A stretch of DNA of 64,000 bases from Mytilus edulis (GCF_963676685.1 NC_092350.1:41883373-41947372), one strand, 5' to 3'. Shown: positions 1 to 14,500, counted from the stretch's first letter. Notes: generated from the letters alone by a model not told the origin. Program-made: numbers and translations.

Positions 1-85
1 AACGGGCACGGTACAAGGCGATTTGATGCCACGATATCTTATTGGCATGAGTTCGAATCCTAGCCAGAGAAGAACCAAAAAAGTT
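1..85 (+). repeat. possible tRNA-derived SINE fragment
   Basis: A sequence fitting a Pol III B box (GTTCGAATCC) lies at about 51-60, with no clover-leaf around it. The flanking text looks like a dispersed tRNA-derived SINE rather than a working tRNA. The left end is cut by the window. Weak call. Confidence 0.3.
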
Positions 86-379
86 AGACAAATTATATAT
101 AAATAAAGATTTAACAAAACAATCTGCTTTCAAAAACAAACACATGTTGTTTGAGTTGTTGGGCTGATAATATTTCTACTGGTAGTTGAGATTATTGGAA
201 ACAGGATGTAGTTGTCAGATCAGTTTAAAAACTAACACAATCACACGTTACAAATGACAACTAATAACTGACAAGCTGCAACCCAATTTTTAAGTAGTTA
301 TGATGAATAATAAAGATGATAGGTTTGGCTACGGGGCGCCGAATGGGACCATTGTGGTTTTGTACCCGAAATTCAATTT

Positions 380-430
380 TGTACGGACAAAAGTGAGTTT
401 TGTTCAACAAAAATGAGTTCAGTTTAACAA
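380..430. repeat. left-flank copies of ACAAAA..TTTTGT palindromic motif
   Basis: Two or three short units of the form ACAAAAgtgagTTTTGT sit here. They resemble the much longer array at 4815-5250 on the other side of the transposase-like pseudogene, which suggests both belong to the ends of one mobile element. No exact terminal inverted repeat or target duplication could be fixed by eye. Confidence 0.45.
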
Positions 431-1405
431 GATTTGTAGCATACTAACGTTACGCACGCTGTTCATACAAACTCTGGGATTTGAAACAGAATCTTCGAAA
501 TTCCATTGCAAAAATGGCGGCTAACACATACCAATATAAAAATAAATTCAGAACATGTTTTTAATTATATTATTTTAGCTCTTGGTCATATACTTAGTTA
601 TATCTAGAATATTTGAGGATTTAAACAACAAAGTTATGTAAAAAAACGGATGTCGAACGTTACATTTCAAACAACTGTTTTAACTCTTATGTATAGTGAT
701 GCTATTTCTTATTCTCTGATCTTCCCGAAACTTGGCGGGAACAGCGACGTGTGTCGGTTCTTTGTGACGTTAAAGCCGTTTTTTTGTCAAATTTTGTTTG
801 ACTCGGTGACAGCAGATTTAGCTGAAACAAGAAATATTTCGTTGACTTAACGACTAAAAGTGAATTTAATGAGTATATATAGAAAAAAATGTCTTAAAAA
901 GGTAAGATAATAATAACATCTATCAATTGTACAAATATTTGCCTCCTTGTTCGTGAGTTCAAAAATTGTAGATTCTATAAAATCTTCTCTACGCAGTCAT
1001 TTTTCAACCGGTAGCCGTTTTGTCCAAGTTGATATTACATTTGTCAAAGCTCTAAATGTGTTTGTTTTACCTGATATTTCAATAAGTTGTTTATAATTTA
1101 TTAAAACAAAAGTTAGATACACGAAGAGTACAAAATTACAAGAATCTTTTTTTATTTACTACATCTTTGAGTCTTAAAGGAACAAAATGAAACGAACATT
1201 TACAAAACGGTAGCCATTTTGACCAAACGTCGGAAAACGTCGAAAAATCCGAAAAAGCTTGTTTCCGACGTAACTAGTATGTGCTAAATTTGTTTCAATT
1301 ACATGTTCCAGATAATTAAAACAAATTATAAAAAAAATTATATCGTTACATGACCTATATATTTTTTCAGTTTTTACATCTGGACCAGAAAAGGTTGCGT
1401 ACTAC

Positions 1406-4400
1406 ATGAATATAAAGCGACAAAAGGAAAAAGAAAGACAAGTAAAAAAATATGATAAGAATAAAGTCCTGTATAACGAGAAAAAACAACTGAAACGACG
1501 CGAGAGGCGGACAGAAAAACCTTCAAGAGCAGCGTTAAAGAAACAGATTTACAGACGACAGAAGAAGAACGAGTTTATTAAGAAAAAAGAAAAAAGAGTC
1601 GAAATGAACAGAAAGAAAAAAGATTACCGCAATAATATGAAATTGAAACAGAATGAAATTAAAGGTGTATATTTTGAAAACAATTTAACTGCATTTCAAT
1701 CAAGAACACAAAAACACAGAGCACTGCAGAAGTTAAAAAACAGTTTACCGAAAACGCCAGAAAAGCGGGCAACTTTAATTTCGTCCTACTTAAGTGATAC
1801 AAAGAGTCCAACACCAGAAGATCTCAAGAGCATTAAAATGGCGGAAGATGTCTTATCTGACATGAAGGACATTGTGAATGATACCAAACACAAAAGAACA
1901 AATGATGCAAGAGCAACGGTAAACATAATGAGTGCTGCAGTGAATGATGAAAATGTTCAAAAATCTAAACGCAGAATACAGTTGTCCAAAAAACTCGGAT
2001 TTAACGTCAGAAGAATGTCACAAGGTATGCTATGAATATAATTTTCTTCATTTGTAAACGAATATCAACCAAATTACCATACTGTTCAATAAATGCATAT
2101 AGATTAATAAATAAATAAGAAGATTTGGTATGAGTGCCAATGAGACTTCAAACAAGGTTTTTTTTTTTAATTCAAATCAATTTAAAAAAAAAAGTAAACA
2201 TGTTTGATTGACAAAAAATTAGTACCTATTAATACTTACAAGTAATTGTGAGTAATTTGATAGTAATTTGAAAATGCAAATACTTTTTCAATGTATCTTA
2301 AGTAATTCTTTTAGTAAATATCAAGCAATTTTTATCATATATACCAAGTAATTCTTTTAATGAGATATTTCTATTTATTATAGCAAGTTATTCTTTCGTT
2401 TACGATTGTAATATAACAATAGTTTTAAATGGCTACCCGTAACACAGATCTTGTGTATGTCGTTGTGATAGCCGGCAATAGCGTGTGATATTGTAAAGAC
2501 GAATATGTCTGTTTTATTTATTACTTGGTTTTAATAAAAGTCTTTTTGTAGGGAAAAGAATAAGGGAAAAGTTTTGACAACAGAAGTCTCAGCGTGGACA
2601 TTCACATCAAGAAAAACAAGAAGTGACGCTTTATCTGGTGACATTAAACGGAAAATCTATGAATACTTGATATCTCCCGACAATTCGCGACCTACTGCAA
2701 ACAAGAAGGATATAAAACGATTAGGTCCTAAAGTATACACCAGTCACATGAAGCACGTGCTTTTAAAAAACTCAGACAGAAGTCTATATTAGTTTCAAAG
2801 AAAATTACCCTGATTTGAATATTTCACAGAGGTTATTTGAACGGTTAAAGCCATATTTTGTTGTATCTGTACGGACATGTGACCGAGAAACATGTTGTTG
2901 CAGGTATCATGAAGGGGCTAGATATTTATTTAAACGTTGCATGGATTTTCGAAAAAAACACACACCAACATCTGAACATTTTCCAATTTTCACCCATCTC
3001 ACTGACCTGACAAATCATACTTTGTGTCCAAAAACTGACGGTCAAGACTACCACCAATTAAAGTGTGTGGAGCGGAGGTGCGATGACTGTGGCGTGAACA
3101 AATGGCATTTATCGGAAGAAGAACTCTCCCTAACTACAGAATCACCAAATGTTGAATGGATGCGCTATGAGTATGTTTTCGTTCCAACAAAAAGCGGAGA
3201 AAAGAAAAAGCTGTGCCTTGTTAAGGTGAATACAAAACCGGGTGAAATGTTCAAGTACTTTCTTGAATTGATATCAAAGTTTTCAGCACACGTTTTTCGT
3301 GCAAAATGGCAACAGAACAACTGAAATCCATTAAGAGCAACTTAAAAAAATTGAAGCTATTTGCATTCATAATTTTTCTGAAAACTATTCGTGTAAAGAT
3401 AAAATTGAAATCCAATCATGCTATTTTCAGAAAACGGAAGTTTCGATACGTGTATCCGTGATTTATAGGCATCCAATTAAAAATCTAGACGGTCCGTCCG
3501 ATCCTGAAGTTAATGGTGGATTATTTGAGGAACGGTTTTATTGTTATAAGTCCTGATCAAGTTCATGATCATAATTTTTCACATGAGGCGCAACGGCAAA
3601 TAGCGGATTACCTAAAGAGTATTAACTATGATATGAAAACCATGCACGAATTTACTGACGGGTGCGCAACGCAGTATAAATCAAGGCACTGTTACGGAGA
3701 TTTGAGCTATGCAAAACAAGATTTTGGTATCAAAATAGTTCGAAACTATTTCGAAACATCCCATGCCAAAGGAGTACAAGATGCCGCAGGGGGGTTAATA
3801 AAAAATCAAGCTGATTTTGCAGTTGCAAGAGGAAAATTGTTGTAAAACTTTTGTAAAGACAATTTAGAGACTCCAAGGCAGTCCTCTATATGCAAACGTC
3901 GAATTGTTAGATATGTTGCGGAAGTTCCCCGAAATAGAACAAGATCTTTTAAAGTCGTCGCGTCAGTAAGGTGTATTCACCAAATCAAAAGTACGAGTCC
4001 TCGAAATGTTTTAGTTCGAGACTTGTCGTGCTACGCATGCTACAACTGTCCTGATGAATCCAATGCTTGTACTAGCCAAGCCGGAATTTTTTGCAGATAT
4101 AAACTTGTTCACGAAACTGAGTTAACAGAAAGACTTATCGCAAATAGCGATGAAAATACTTTCATTGAATTGATACAACCCGGGATTATTTTAGCCTTTT
4201 TACGGACGATCCAGGAGAGGACTATTATATTTTAAAATGTTTATCAGACGTTAAAAAACTTAATCAATCAACTTTAGATGACTGGGGAAACACTTTTCAA
4301 GCTGGGGTTCAATTAGTTGAAGGGTTGTATTTTGATAAATTATGTGTTAATGAAAACAATATTCAGTTCAAATTGATCAAGGGAAAAAAATCTTTAATTT

Positions 4401-4504
4401 ACCTGAACAGTGTCAGATATATTTGTATTGGGGTCGAATCAAGGTATGGAAAATTTATAATGACAGATGATATGCACCATGAAATTTTAGCAGCATGTGA
4501 TTAA
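1406..4504 (+). pseudogene. broken transposase-like gene (DDE/RNase H-like family of invertebrates)
   Basis: Coding pieces in changing frames follow one another as in an uncharacterised family common in cnidarians and molluscs. A very basic Lys/Arg-rich N-terminus (1406-2024) is followed by a probable intron (GTATGC at 2025, AG at 2550-2551). Next come a helical segment (2574-2792), a Cys-rich part (2815-3324), a block with HNFSENYSC and VIYRH (about 3342-3540), then VISPD, FTDGCATQYKSR and HAKGVQDAAGG (3513-3845), and a Cys/basic tail with LSCYACYNC. The last frame ends at TAA 4502-4504. Acidic residues in SPD, TDG and VQD are candidate catalytic positions, by inference. Frameshifts lie near 2575, 3311, 3535 and 4195 and stops interrupt the chain near 3845, so this copy is dead. 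The transposon superfamily is not assigned. Confidence 0.75.
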
Positions 4505-4814
4505 AATTTTTTGTACATCTATACTTTTGTTTTGATTTATTTATGGAAAAACTTTCCGTCTTATTTTCCCTTCCTACATGACCTACAATACAGCATTTTG
4601 CAGGTGTTAAATCGATATCCACAACTTGAGGCAATTCGTGGTAAAAAGACTTAAAAAATAATAACAGAGACAAAAACAACCAACAACATTAAAAAAAACC
4701 CGAATGAAACTTACAAATTCGACGTTAAAATTTCGAAAATCCTCTTTGACGTCGCATTTTTGGTGTAACGTTGAGTTGTAGGAAAATCGTGACCAACGTA
4801 ACTGCAAATTTAAA

Positions 4815-5250
4815 TTTTGTCATACAAAATTATCTTTCAGTGGACAAAAGTTAGTTTTGTCATAACAAAATTCATTTTTGTAACACAGACTTTACTTTTG
4901 TTACCTAATTTGAAAATTGGGCGACAAAAGTAAATACTGTATGCAAATTAGTTTAGTTTGGATTCTGTGAACTAATTTGTTTTGTGTGTAGACAAAATTG
5001 AGTTTTGTTAAACAGAAGTGAAAATTTAACACAAAAGTCAATTTTGTGCCACAAAAAACAATTTTGTGCCACAAAAGTCAATTTTGTGCCACAAAAGTCA
5101 ATTTTGTGCCACAAAAGTCAATGTTGTGCCACAATAGTCAATTTTGTGTCACAAAAGTCATTTTTGTCACAAAAGTCATTTTTGTCACAATAGTCAATTT
5201 TGTCTACACAAAAATAAACACAAAACTCATTTTTGTCATGACAACATTCA
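4815..5250. repeat. array of short palindromic ACAAAA..TTTTGT units
   Basis: Many near-palindromic units of the form ACAAAAgtcaaTTTTGT are packed here. From about 5030 to 5200 they become a regular 20-bp tandem repeat (acaaaagtcaattttgtgcc), then shorten to a roughly 17-bp period. Reading frames through this stretch are products of the repeat and are not genes. It flanks the transposase-like pseudogene on its 3' side. Confidence 0.8.
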
Positions 5251-5593
5251 ATTTAAGTCTTCGGTAAAATGATTTAGGTTTCCGACGGACCAAAGTGAGC
5301 TTAGACAATACAACTATCATAATAGTCAAGCTGTTAAGTAGCACTGAAGAAAACTGTAAGCATATAAGGAATCGACGAAACGACGATGATCGGGCGAACG
5401 AAACACACTCCTACGGTAGTTGTCGGTGGTTGCTGTCTGTCATATTTGATTTTCATTGCTTACGTCTACGTCATTTGTGCTCTGGTGAATACTGGTCTCA
5501 TCTCCTATAGTTACATAATAAACATTTATATATTAAACAATCAAATCAGTATTTATATAATTATTAAGCTCTGTCATATTCTAATATGCATAC

Positions 5594-8500
5594 CTCCAAG
5601 GTCGGCTACCATAAATTTTGTGCCTGGTTTAGCAATAAGTTCTCCATCTCCTCCTTCCTGTATTTCGTTTACTGTAAAATACTGACCATAGACAGAGGCT
5701 GATTCAGGTTCAAGTGCCAGATAGAATTGGTTTAATGGAATACCCGCCTTAAATTGAAGATGTAGTTATTCAGTATAAAGGGATGCATTTTGTAGAGATG
5801 TTCCTAACTGTTTACAAAAGTATAACACGAAAAACCGCCTAAAAATATATCAGTTGGTTTTTTAAAAAGACGTACAAATTATACAAGCCATCTGCAAAAC
5901 AAAAGGGAACAAAATAAATGATTGCAGAATAAAATTTTGTAGGGAGATGTTCAGATAAATATGTGATGATCTGTGATGTTCTGGCGCCGTGAAATTCACA
6001 TTGAGGATTTTAATATATTTTTTAATTAAACACTGATGGACGCCATCATACTAGCCAGGGTTTATGAAAAGCATGCCAATTTTCTTTTTCTTTTACCGAC
6101 CTCCCATTTCTCAATGATAATACACACACTGCTCCATTGTTTGGCGTTTAACATAATTTCACTGATAACATATGCACATTCATTTTGACTTTTGATAAAC
6201 TTTACATACAGAGATATAACATTCTTCTTATTTCCGAATGTTTCCTTTTACCTATTCTGACTCGTTTAATGAGTCTCACTCACACATGTTGAGGGTTAAT
6301 AAGGTTAACTACAAGTATATCGTATGGTTTTTTTTCACTAGTGAAGGGCGTACAATGACCCATAGGAATGCAAATCAATAGGTGTCTAGTTTATTTGGTC
6401 TCATCGGAAATCATATTACGTCTCCTTACTTTAATATTAAGTTCAACATTCGAATACATTTACCGAATTTCCAAGGCAAATAGATGAATGGTGCAAAGAA
6501 AAACACTATTCATTAATTTTGTAAAATGCAAACTCAATTTTATGCTTACAAAAAACATTTTTTTCTCTCTCAGGAAAACCTATTGTAAGGTTGGTATTGT
6601 GCAGTCCCGTTAGAATAATAAATGAGAACTATTGCCTTAAACAAAATTTGGTCATTAACTAATTGATTTACACATAAAATCAATATTTATTTTCGATTCC
6701 TGCTATACGAAATTTTAAACACTAGATGCAACTATCATGTAGTCGGAATGGGCCTGACTTTTATATACGGTAGATGACGCATTATATTATAATCACAAAT
6801 GCTGGCGTAATCTGCCAAAGGTGAAGATTATAGGACTGAATCAAAACCCTTGATTAGCTAAGACAAAAGGAAGGATATCCGGTTTATACTCATTTGATTT
6901 TATATTCCTGAAATCAGACATAAAAATATCAAATGCATAAGTAACCTTCATAGCACTTTCTTTCATAAATTCTTTTGCAGAATCTGACCATATTGCTGGT
7001 ACGGTAAGAACCCAAGTAATATCATTCATCGTTAGCTCCAAACCACGTGTTTCTGCAAGTTCAAACAAACAGTCTTTCAAAGCTTTAATCGATAGACTAA
7101 ACACGTCGATTGCAGGTACAGATTTCCCCGTAACATCTTCAATTGTCATATCCTTTTTTATGTTCTGAAAGAGAAAAATGTATTAAGATAAAGTTTGATT
7201 CTAGAATTGATGTCAAAGTCATTCAAATCTGTTTGAGAATGGTCAATATCTAATAAATGCCATTTTAAATCCAACTATTCAATGAAATTGAAATTGAAAG
7301 CTTTACATTTGAAATGCATTCAACCAATACCTTAAACAAGAATCCAAGGGATCTATTCACTATAGTGCAAACAAAATACAGATTTTACCAACTCAATTCT
7401 ACACGTGGTGATTAAAAATAAATATCTTTCTATATTTTAAATGATTTGAAGATTTAGAAAGGGCATGTTCCTTGATTAAAAACAATGCCATGTTGTACAT
7501 TATGGTATAGTAGGAATAGAGTCTCCCTCCACGTACCACTTCCTTACTGAAATGCTTATAAACAAACAGGAATGAAATATGAAAACAAACATGTCATCAC
7601 TTATATAAATGTAGTATGTAATTTGCATTGTATATCAATGCTCTTTGTCACCAATGAGTCTTTTGTAACGAAACACGCGTCTGGCGAAAATATATAATTT
7701 CAATCATGGTATCTTATGAGTTTATTTGCAACCACTTGGTCGATGCCACTGCTGGTGGAGTATTCATTTCCCGATGGTATCACCAGCTTTGTAGTCATCA
7801 CTTCTGTGTTGACATGAATTATTATTGATATATTCATAATAATAAATTAAATGATTACAAAACTTTGAATATTTGTAATACTGAGGCTTTTCTACCTCAG
7901 GAATAGATTAACTTAGCTGCATTTGGCAAAACATTTCGGAATGTTTGGTTATCAATGCTCTTCAACTTCGTACTTTTTTTGCCCTTTTTAACATTTTTTT
8001 ATTCGAGCGTCACTGATAAGTCTTTTGTAGACGAAACGCGCGTCTGAAGCAAATATAAAATTTCAATTCTGGTACCTATGATGAGTTTATTTGCAAATAT
8101 GTGTGGATGATTTAGAGAATGAATTTACATCAGCTGATAGAAATTGTAGGCTAACTTTCAGTATTTGCAATGCTTTATTTTGTTCATTTAGTTTATTCTT
8201 ATTTTTTTTAATTTTTTTTTAAGTTGTTACTATTGAACAATTATATGTTTTTATATTACATCATGACACTTAATATGTTTCCTTGTTTTAGTTTTTTTTC
8301 TATTTCTGTTTTGAAAGTTACTTATCTTATTTTGATTTTCTTTCATCGCTTTTCATGATATTTTTTTATTTCGTAATTAAAAGTTGGCACTGAATTTAGA
8401 GAGAAGGAAAAGTTTGTTAAAGGAAAGAATTGCCAAATCATTTGAGAGAGAATATCATTAAACTTGTCAAGATTGCAAACCTTTTTATTAAAAAGTTCCA

Positions 8501-11500
8501 TCTTAAACCGGTAAAAGTAATAATAATTAGTTTGTTCCTTATCAATAACTATATCGATATATTTGTTTTCTGCGTCATAGCCAAAGGCAACCATATTCTT
8601 TTTGGCGTCTAAAAGTAAACAGGTTGGTGTTTTTAAAGACAACAGTTGCCTTCCGCCTGCATTCCACGATTCTTTAGCATATATGTTTAACGGATTTTTA
8701 CAGAAATCCGCTCTCGTCGAAAAGGCAAATCCCGAATATGTTGTTCCAAAATCCAACGCGGCAACAAGAATATTATCATTGTTACTGGAACCTAAAAAAT
8801 AACGATACAAAATTATTAATGATGATTCTAAATCTGTATCAGTACTAAAAGTGTACATTGTTAAATGAACGACAATCATCATTAAAATGGAAAACTGTTA
8901 CAAATCTATAATATCGATATACGAACATACGAAAGCGTTTAATTATACAATAAAAAATACTGTTTCCGAAATCCTAAAGGCAATGCCAAAGTTCGTATAT
9001 TTAACAATGCCATAAAGATCGAGGTTTGGCTAGCCTAAAAACCAAGTTCATCCCACCATCTTTTCTGAAAAATTCCTGTACCAAGTCATGTTACCAAACC
9101 TTCACCCTTATCTGAAAGAATAGTATAATATCACAACATAGAAAGAAGAAACACTATAAAATATCAATTGAAGTGGCTTAACTCAATCCAAAGACATATT
9201 AACACAGGTAAACATACACTGAACGAATATATATTATATATGTTACAATGTGAATACAAAATCAATGAAATAAGGGATGATTAAATAAGGAAACAGTATT
9301 GTACCGCTGTGAAATGTTAAACAATTTCAGAAAACAGCTATAAACTTCAACAAAAACCGCCATTTGCAATAATGCTATGCAATGGTAAATGAAAATAATT
9401 TTGTTGTTAGGTATACAGTTTACTTGCAGAAAGGAAATATTTTTACAAAATAAATTATTTTCATGTCCAAAGTACAAAGACGTGAAAATTTATAGTAGTA
9501 CCAAACAATTTATCAAAGCTAGTATATAGACAAGATATAACCCTGACTACGTAAAATCAAATAACATAAGCATAACCAATAGTATTTTAGTATGTTCTCT
9601 CAATCGATTTATGACATTTTAATAGCCGTCAACTACTGTTGCCTTTATCTATTTGTTCTTATACAGAAATGTGTGAGCTAGACTCTTTGATACTGGTCGC
9701 TGTTTAAAGAAGTAGAATGTATGCATATTTCTCAATACATTATCACAATGATGAGTCGTGTACCCTAATTTTTTTACAAAATTTCTTTTTTATTATATGT
9801 GGGTTTCTATTTATTTTGTTCACAAATTGTTGTTTTCAATATAATTGAAGTTTATGCGACTGTCATACATGTGAGAGGTTAAGCTAGCTATAAAACGATT
9901 TGTTTTATACGATTCTGACCGTTTAAAATATGAAAGAAACAGGAATATTGTCCTAAACGTTAAGTAGGACGTCAATGTTAATACAATTAGTCCAATTGAA
10001 AAGGGAATGTATGCAGTCACGACCAAGTAAATTCAAAATCGGAATAAAATTGAAGTTGTCTAAAAGCTAAAGCATTTCCTATTATACAAATATAAATTGT
10101 GCTGTCATTCAAATTTCTTATTCATGAATGTGTTGTAACTATTGTGTGAATGCTATTATCAAATCTACTTATATCGTACCTATTTTTGGAGGGTTCATAA
10201 TTTCGCTCTTTCTACTGAAGTGCTGTTGTTGGGGTTCTGTATCTGAAGTGTGTTGTTGGAGTTCTATATCTGAATTTAAGTAAATTTAAATGAAAAACTT
10301 TCTTCTGACAATGTAACATGTCTGCACAGTTGATAATTTTATTCATGGTTCTTTTACAATAAAACATTGCAAGTGTAGTGCATGGTGACCAATGGATAGT
10401 TTTGTAACATTTCTATTGTCGTAAATCAGTTTCCAACTGTATCTTTTTTTTTTGGAAATTATTAACTTAGAATGAGTTATTCTAAAAACAAAAATTGAAA
10501 TTACCTGATAAATATTAATTATCTAAAATTTATCAGGCAGAACTATATTCAAGTATATATGGGAGATATTAATTTTTTGCAATTATTTCACGTTTTGTGC
10601 AAAGAATGAAGAGTATTTGTTTTACTTTGGTGCGTCCGAAACCCTTTTCAGGATTTATTCCATCATGAAGCCCAGACCTCCAAAATGGAAGCAAGCACTA
10701 TATCGTTGCTACGGTTAATACAAACCTTCGTAATAGTCTTCTGATGATTCAGAATCTGTTCTTTGAAAAGTTTTATCTGAGTTTACGGTCTCATTTGATA
10801 ACAATAAATCAGACTCTGAAAAATTATGAAAATGATATGCTTGATCATTTAATAGATGATTGTATTGTCATTGATATAACACATTTCAGATCAATTGTTT
10901 AATATATGAGACTCCTCATTAATTCTTGGAATGCCGAATGTTTGCTGAAAAAATGCGTCTTCTAAACGTAACATATATGATGTCAATGAAGAAAGTATGC
11001 ATTTAAATAGTGTCAGTTGCAAATAATTTTTCATTTAGATCCGGGCTTATGTCTTATGACTTATGTCTCCCTAAGACAATATCGAACTACTGACCAAATA
11101 TAGTCAATGTTCTCCATAGAAGCCACGAGAAAGGGTGCGAAAATGTTTATTGTACTATGAGTGCGTTTAGATTTTAAACTATTTCTTATGGATATGCTTA
11201 AACCAATATTCTTAAGCTGAGGACCAAATACTAAATCATTTCTTCAATTAAAACGAAGAAAAGTTTGACAAAATGTTTCTACTCAAGGCCTGACTGATTT
11301 TGCCGTTATCGACGCAGGTTATATATATGTAATAATAAAAAATCGGTCAACAAAAAAATTCGTAATAAGTGTTTGCAAAAATTACAATTCTAAGATCAAC
11401 GTAGACATGACAGATGATATAATCGTACTTTCATGTTCATACTTAGCGAGTTTTCAATTATGTGCGATTTTACTGCTTTTTAATCTTCTTCATATCAAAG

Positions 11501-14500
11501 GATACAATATTCAAACGTTCTCCTATTGATATTTGAAACATGCTTTTAAATTTCTTCTAAACGTAACATATATGGTCCTATTTACGTTTTGTTTGCACCT
11601 GTCCTATAAAATGAACATGATATTCAGTAGTAGTCGTTTGTTGATGTGGTTCGTTTTTTATATAGATTAGACCGTTGGTTTTCCCGTTTCAATGGCATTA
11701 CACTAATCAATTTTGGGCCACTTTGCTGTTTGGTGTTAGCTAATTCTCCTTGTTGAACACCGTACTTTGAACTATAACTGTTTTTCTTTTACAAATTGTG
11801 ACTTATTGTGTATTCCATGTTATTCCATGTTATTTCATGTAAACCGTGAATCCCTCATCATCTTCATTTTGGAAAAAAAATCAAGATCTCTTTTCATTTT
11901 TTGTATTTTGTTCTTCTTCGACAATACAAATGCGAAAGTGTTTTTTGTTTAACAAAAATGAATGCTAAAAATAAGAAAAACCTTCGTAATAGTCTTCCGA
12001 TGATTCTGAATCTGTTCTTTGAATAGTTTTATTTTGAACCGCAATAACAGGCTCTGAAACAATATAAACATAATATGTTATTTCTCCCCCTTTCTTACGT
12101 GCCAATTCTATAACCATTTCCAGCAAACATAGTCTCAGTCAATCAAAAAAAAGGAAATCAGTCAAAACTCATTGTTGTTTAATATTGATTTCGAAATGGC
12201 GAAATTCGACTAACAATTATAGCTAAGAGCGCTAAAACATTTTGCAGAATTATCTATTTTTAATTTCAGATGAATTTATTATGTCCGTTCACTCAATAGA
12301 CTACAATGCAGTCAGTACTTGTAATTGTTTCCAAGTGAACTTTAAATTTAGGAAATGATCGAGAAAAAAATGTCTGCTTCATATCTTGATCTGTTTTCGA
12401 TATTGTCACAGGTAGACTTATTCAAACAAGAATCATCGACTTAATCATATATAGTATATATTTCTTGAAGTATATTTTAGATCTTGTGCTTTCTATCATG
12501 ATTTGTTTCATAGAGGGTTGGTGTCACAATGAAGTTTATATACCAAAGATAGAAGTTAAAAGTCATGTCTTCATACATGGACGCCATTACAAGTAATTGG
12601 TTCGTTATGGTATATCTGTTCAACAGATGACGACGGATTGATTTCATATCTGAGGTAATTTCTGAAATATGTATGTCTTTAAATTGTTGTTCAATGCTAC
12701 AACATTTAATCTTTGAAAGATTGCATGAACGTACATATGGATGAAAGGAAACACACCTTGATTGTAAAGTATTAAAACCAACACTTAGATTTGGTATTTT
12801 TTCGAAACCTTAATGTCCAATAGTGTCCATAAAAATTGGACTTGAAAGTGATGCTTTAAAATTTACAATCTTTATGTTTACCAATCAATTTGAAAAAAAA
12901 ATTTAAACAATTGTTAGCACTAAACGATAAAATACTTACGGGAATTCAATCTAAAGAGTAAACATAATGGCTGATACAAGATTGTTGTAATATATAGTTT
13001 ATTGCATATGTTGCACTGCGAGTCCTGTTGACATAACAAACCCTTATAATAAAATGTCGGTTCGAAAAACTTAGTTAAAGAACTGTTATCATCCCTAAAT
13101 TGAAACAAAGGCGGATTATAGGTTTAAAGCTTTAACGTAAACGTATCTAAATAAACTCACTGTTTTCAATTTTTATTTTTTGTTTGTTAATTCGTATAGA
13201 CTTAGACCTTTCTCTTTCAATGCACTTTTTCAGGATTTCTTTCTCGTCTTCCTTATTCTGTCTTTTAATTTCCTCTAACTCTAGTTGTAATTGTTTCATT
13301 TCTTCATCGCTTTCATCCTCTGTGTCTGTACTGCACAGTTCTTTGGAACATGCATTTTGTTTTCTGTTTTTAGGTATTCTCGTTGAAATGTAATTCCGTT
13401 GTTGACGTGCATGTTTAAAATTAGTTGCCATCTGTTGTTCATTGGTTGCACCTTTATGAGATATATCTTTTGCAAATTGTGCATTAGACATGTTACCTGT
13501 AGAGTATTGTTAGTCTCATTTATACTATTTATCTCATTAGTTTAAAGTTTGTATATAAATTCAACTTGCAACACTAAAACAAGCAGACAGCCAAGACACA
13601 GTGCGTTATTGTTGTTCTTTATCTTAAGTCACAACGAAGCCTTCAACATTACGAAAAAACTAATAATTAAAAATATTAGGGATGTGACATTAAGCTGATT
13701 ACTTTTTTTCTAAGAAACGTTTTGGTCTGCTTGTCAATATGTAGTTCTGCAAAACGATATACACTCAATAACAGATTTTAAAAATTGGGTCGTTAAGTAG
13801 ATAGACATAACCTACATTCCCTTTTTGAGTATATGTTGGGCAAGACGTGTGCTATATATATTTTTTTGCATGTGCAATTCTTATTTTGGAAATGATTGTT
13901 CATATTCTTAATTTTATTATATATCTGTCGTTTCATTGCTAAATAACAAATGAATTGCAAACACTTAGGAATAAAACCAAACTGTTTTATTAAAAAAAAA
14001 AGTCAAATAAAATCATGGATTCAATATTAAATTCTGATAATTAGAAAGAGTTTTAAAAAAGAACACATTTCCCCCCTTCTTAACCTCGTCAAGACTGCAT
14101 TGGCGGAAGACATTTCAACGAATTGAGATGACATTAAAATAAATCAAATAAAAAATGAAGCTCCAAAACTTAAGCCCATTATAGCGAAAAGTTAATGTAT
14201 CATTGCCAATTTTAGTTACAAAAATGAACTTTGAACGTTCATTTTACAAAAATGAATGTAAGGCTTATCAAAATAGATTGACAAATATGACCATTAAATT
14301 AACTCTAAGTACAGCGAAACTGATGCATTAATGTACTGTTTGGCATGATTTGATCTATATTGATATAATATCATTTATCTTTTTTTCCCCAGAGTTTTAT
14401 TAGGTACGGTCAACTCAGTTACCCATTGTTTGGTGACAACTATTGCCGCTTCAAATCAATATAGTTTATAACATCTATCATACAATGGGAGCTTCTCAAA

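Noticed and set aside
1..85. Functional tRNA gene
   Set aside because: A B-box-like word is present but no acceptor stem or clover-leaf can be formed; more likely a SINE piece.
5005..5267. Repetitive open frames, and a look of a CRISPR-like array
   Set aside because: The 20-bp units are contiguous with no unique spacers, and the host is an animal; this is a tandem palindromic repeat.
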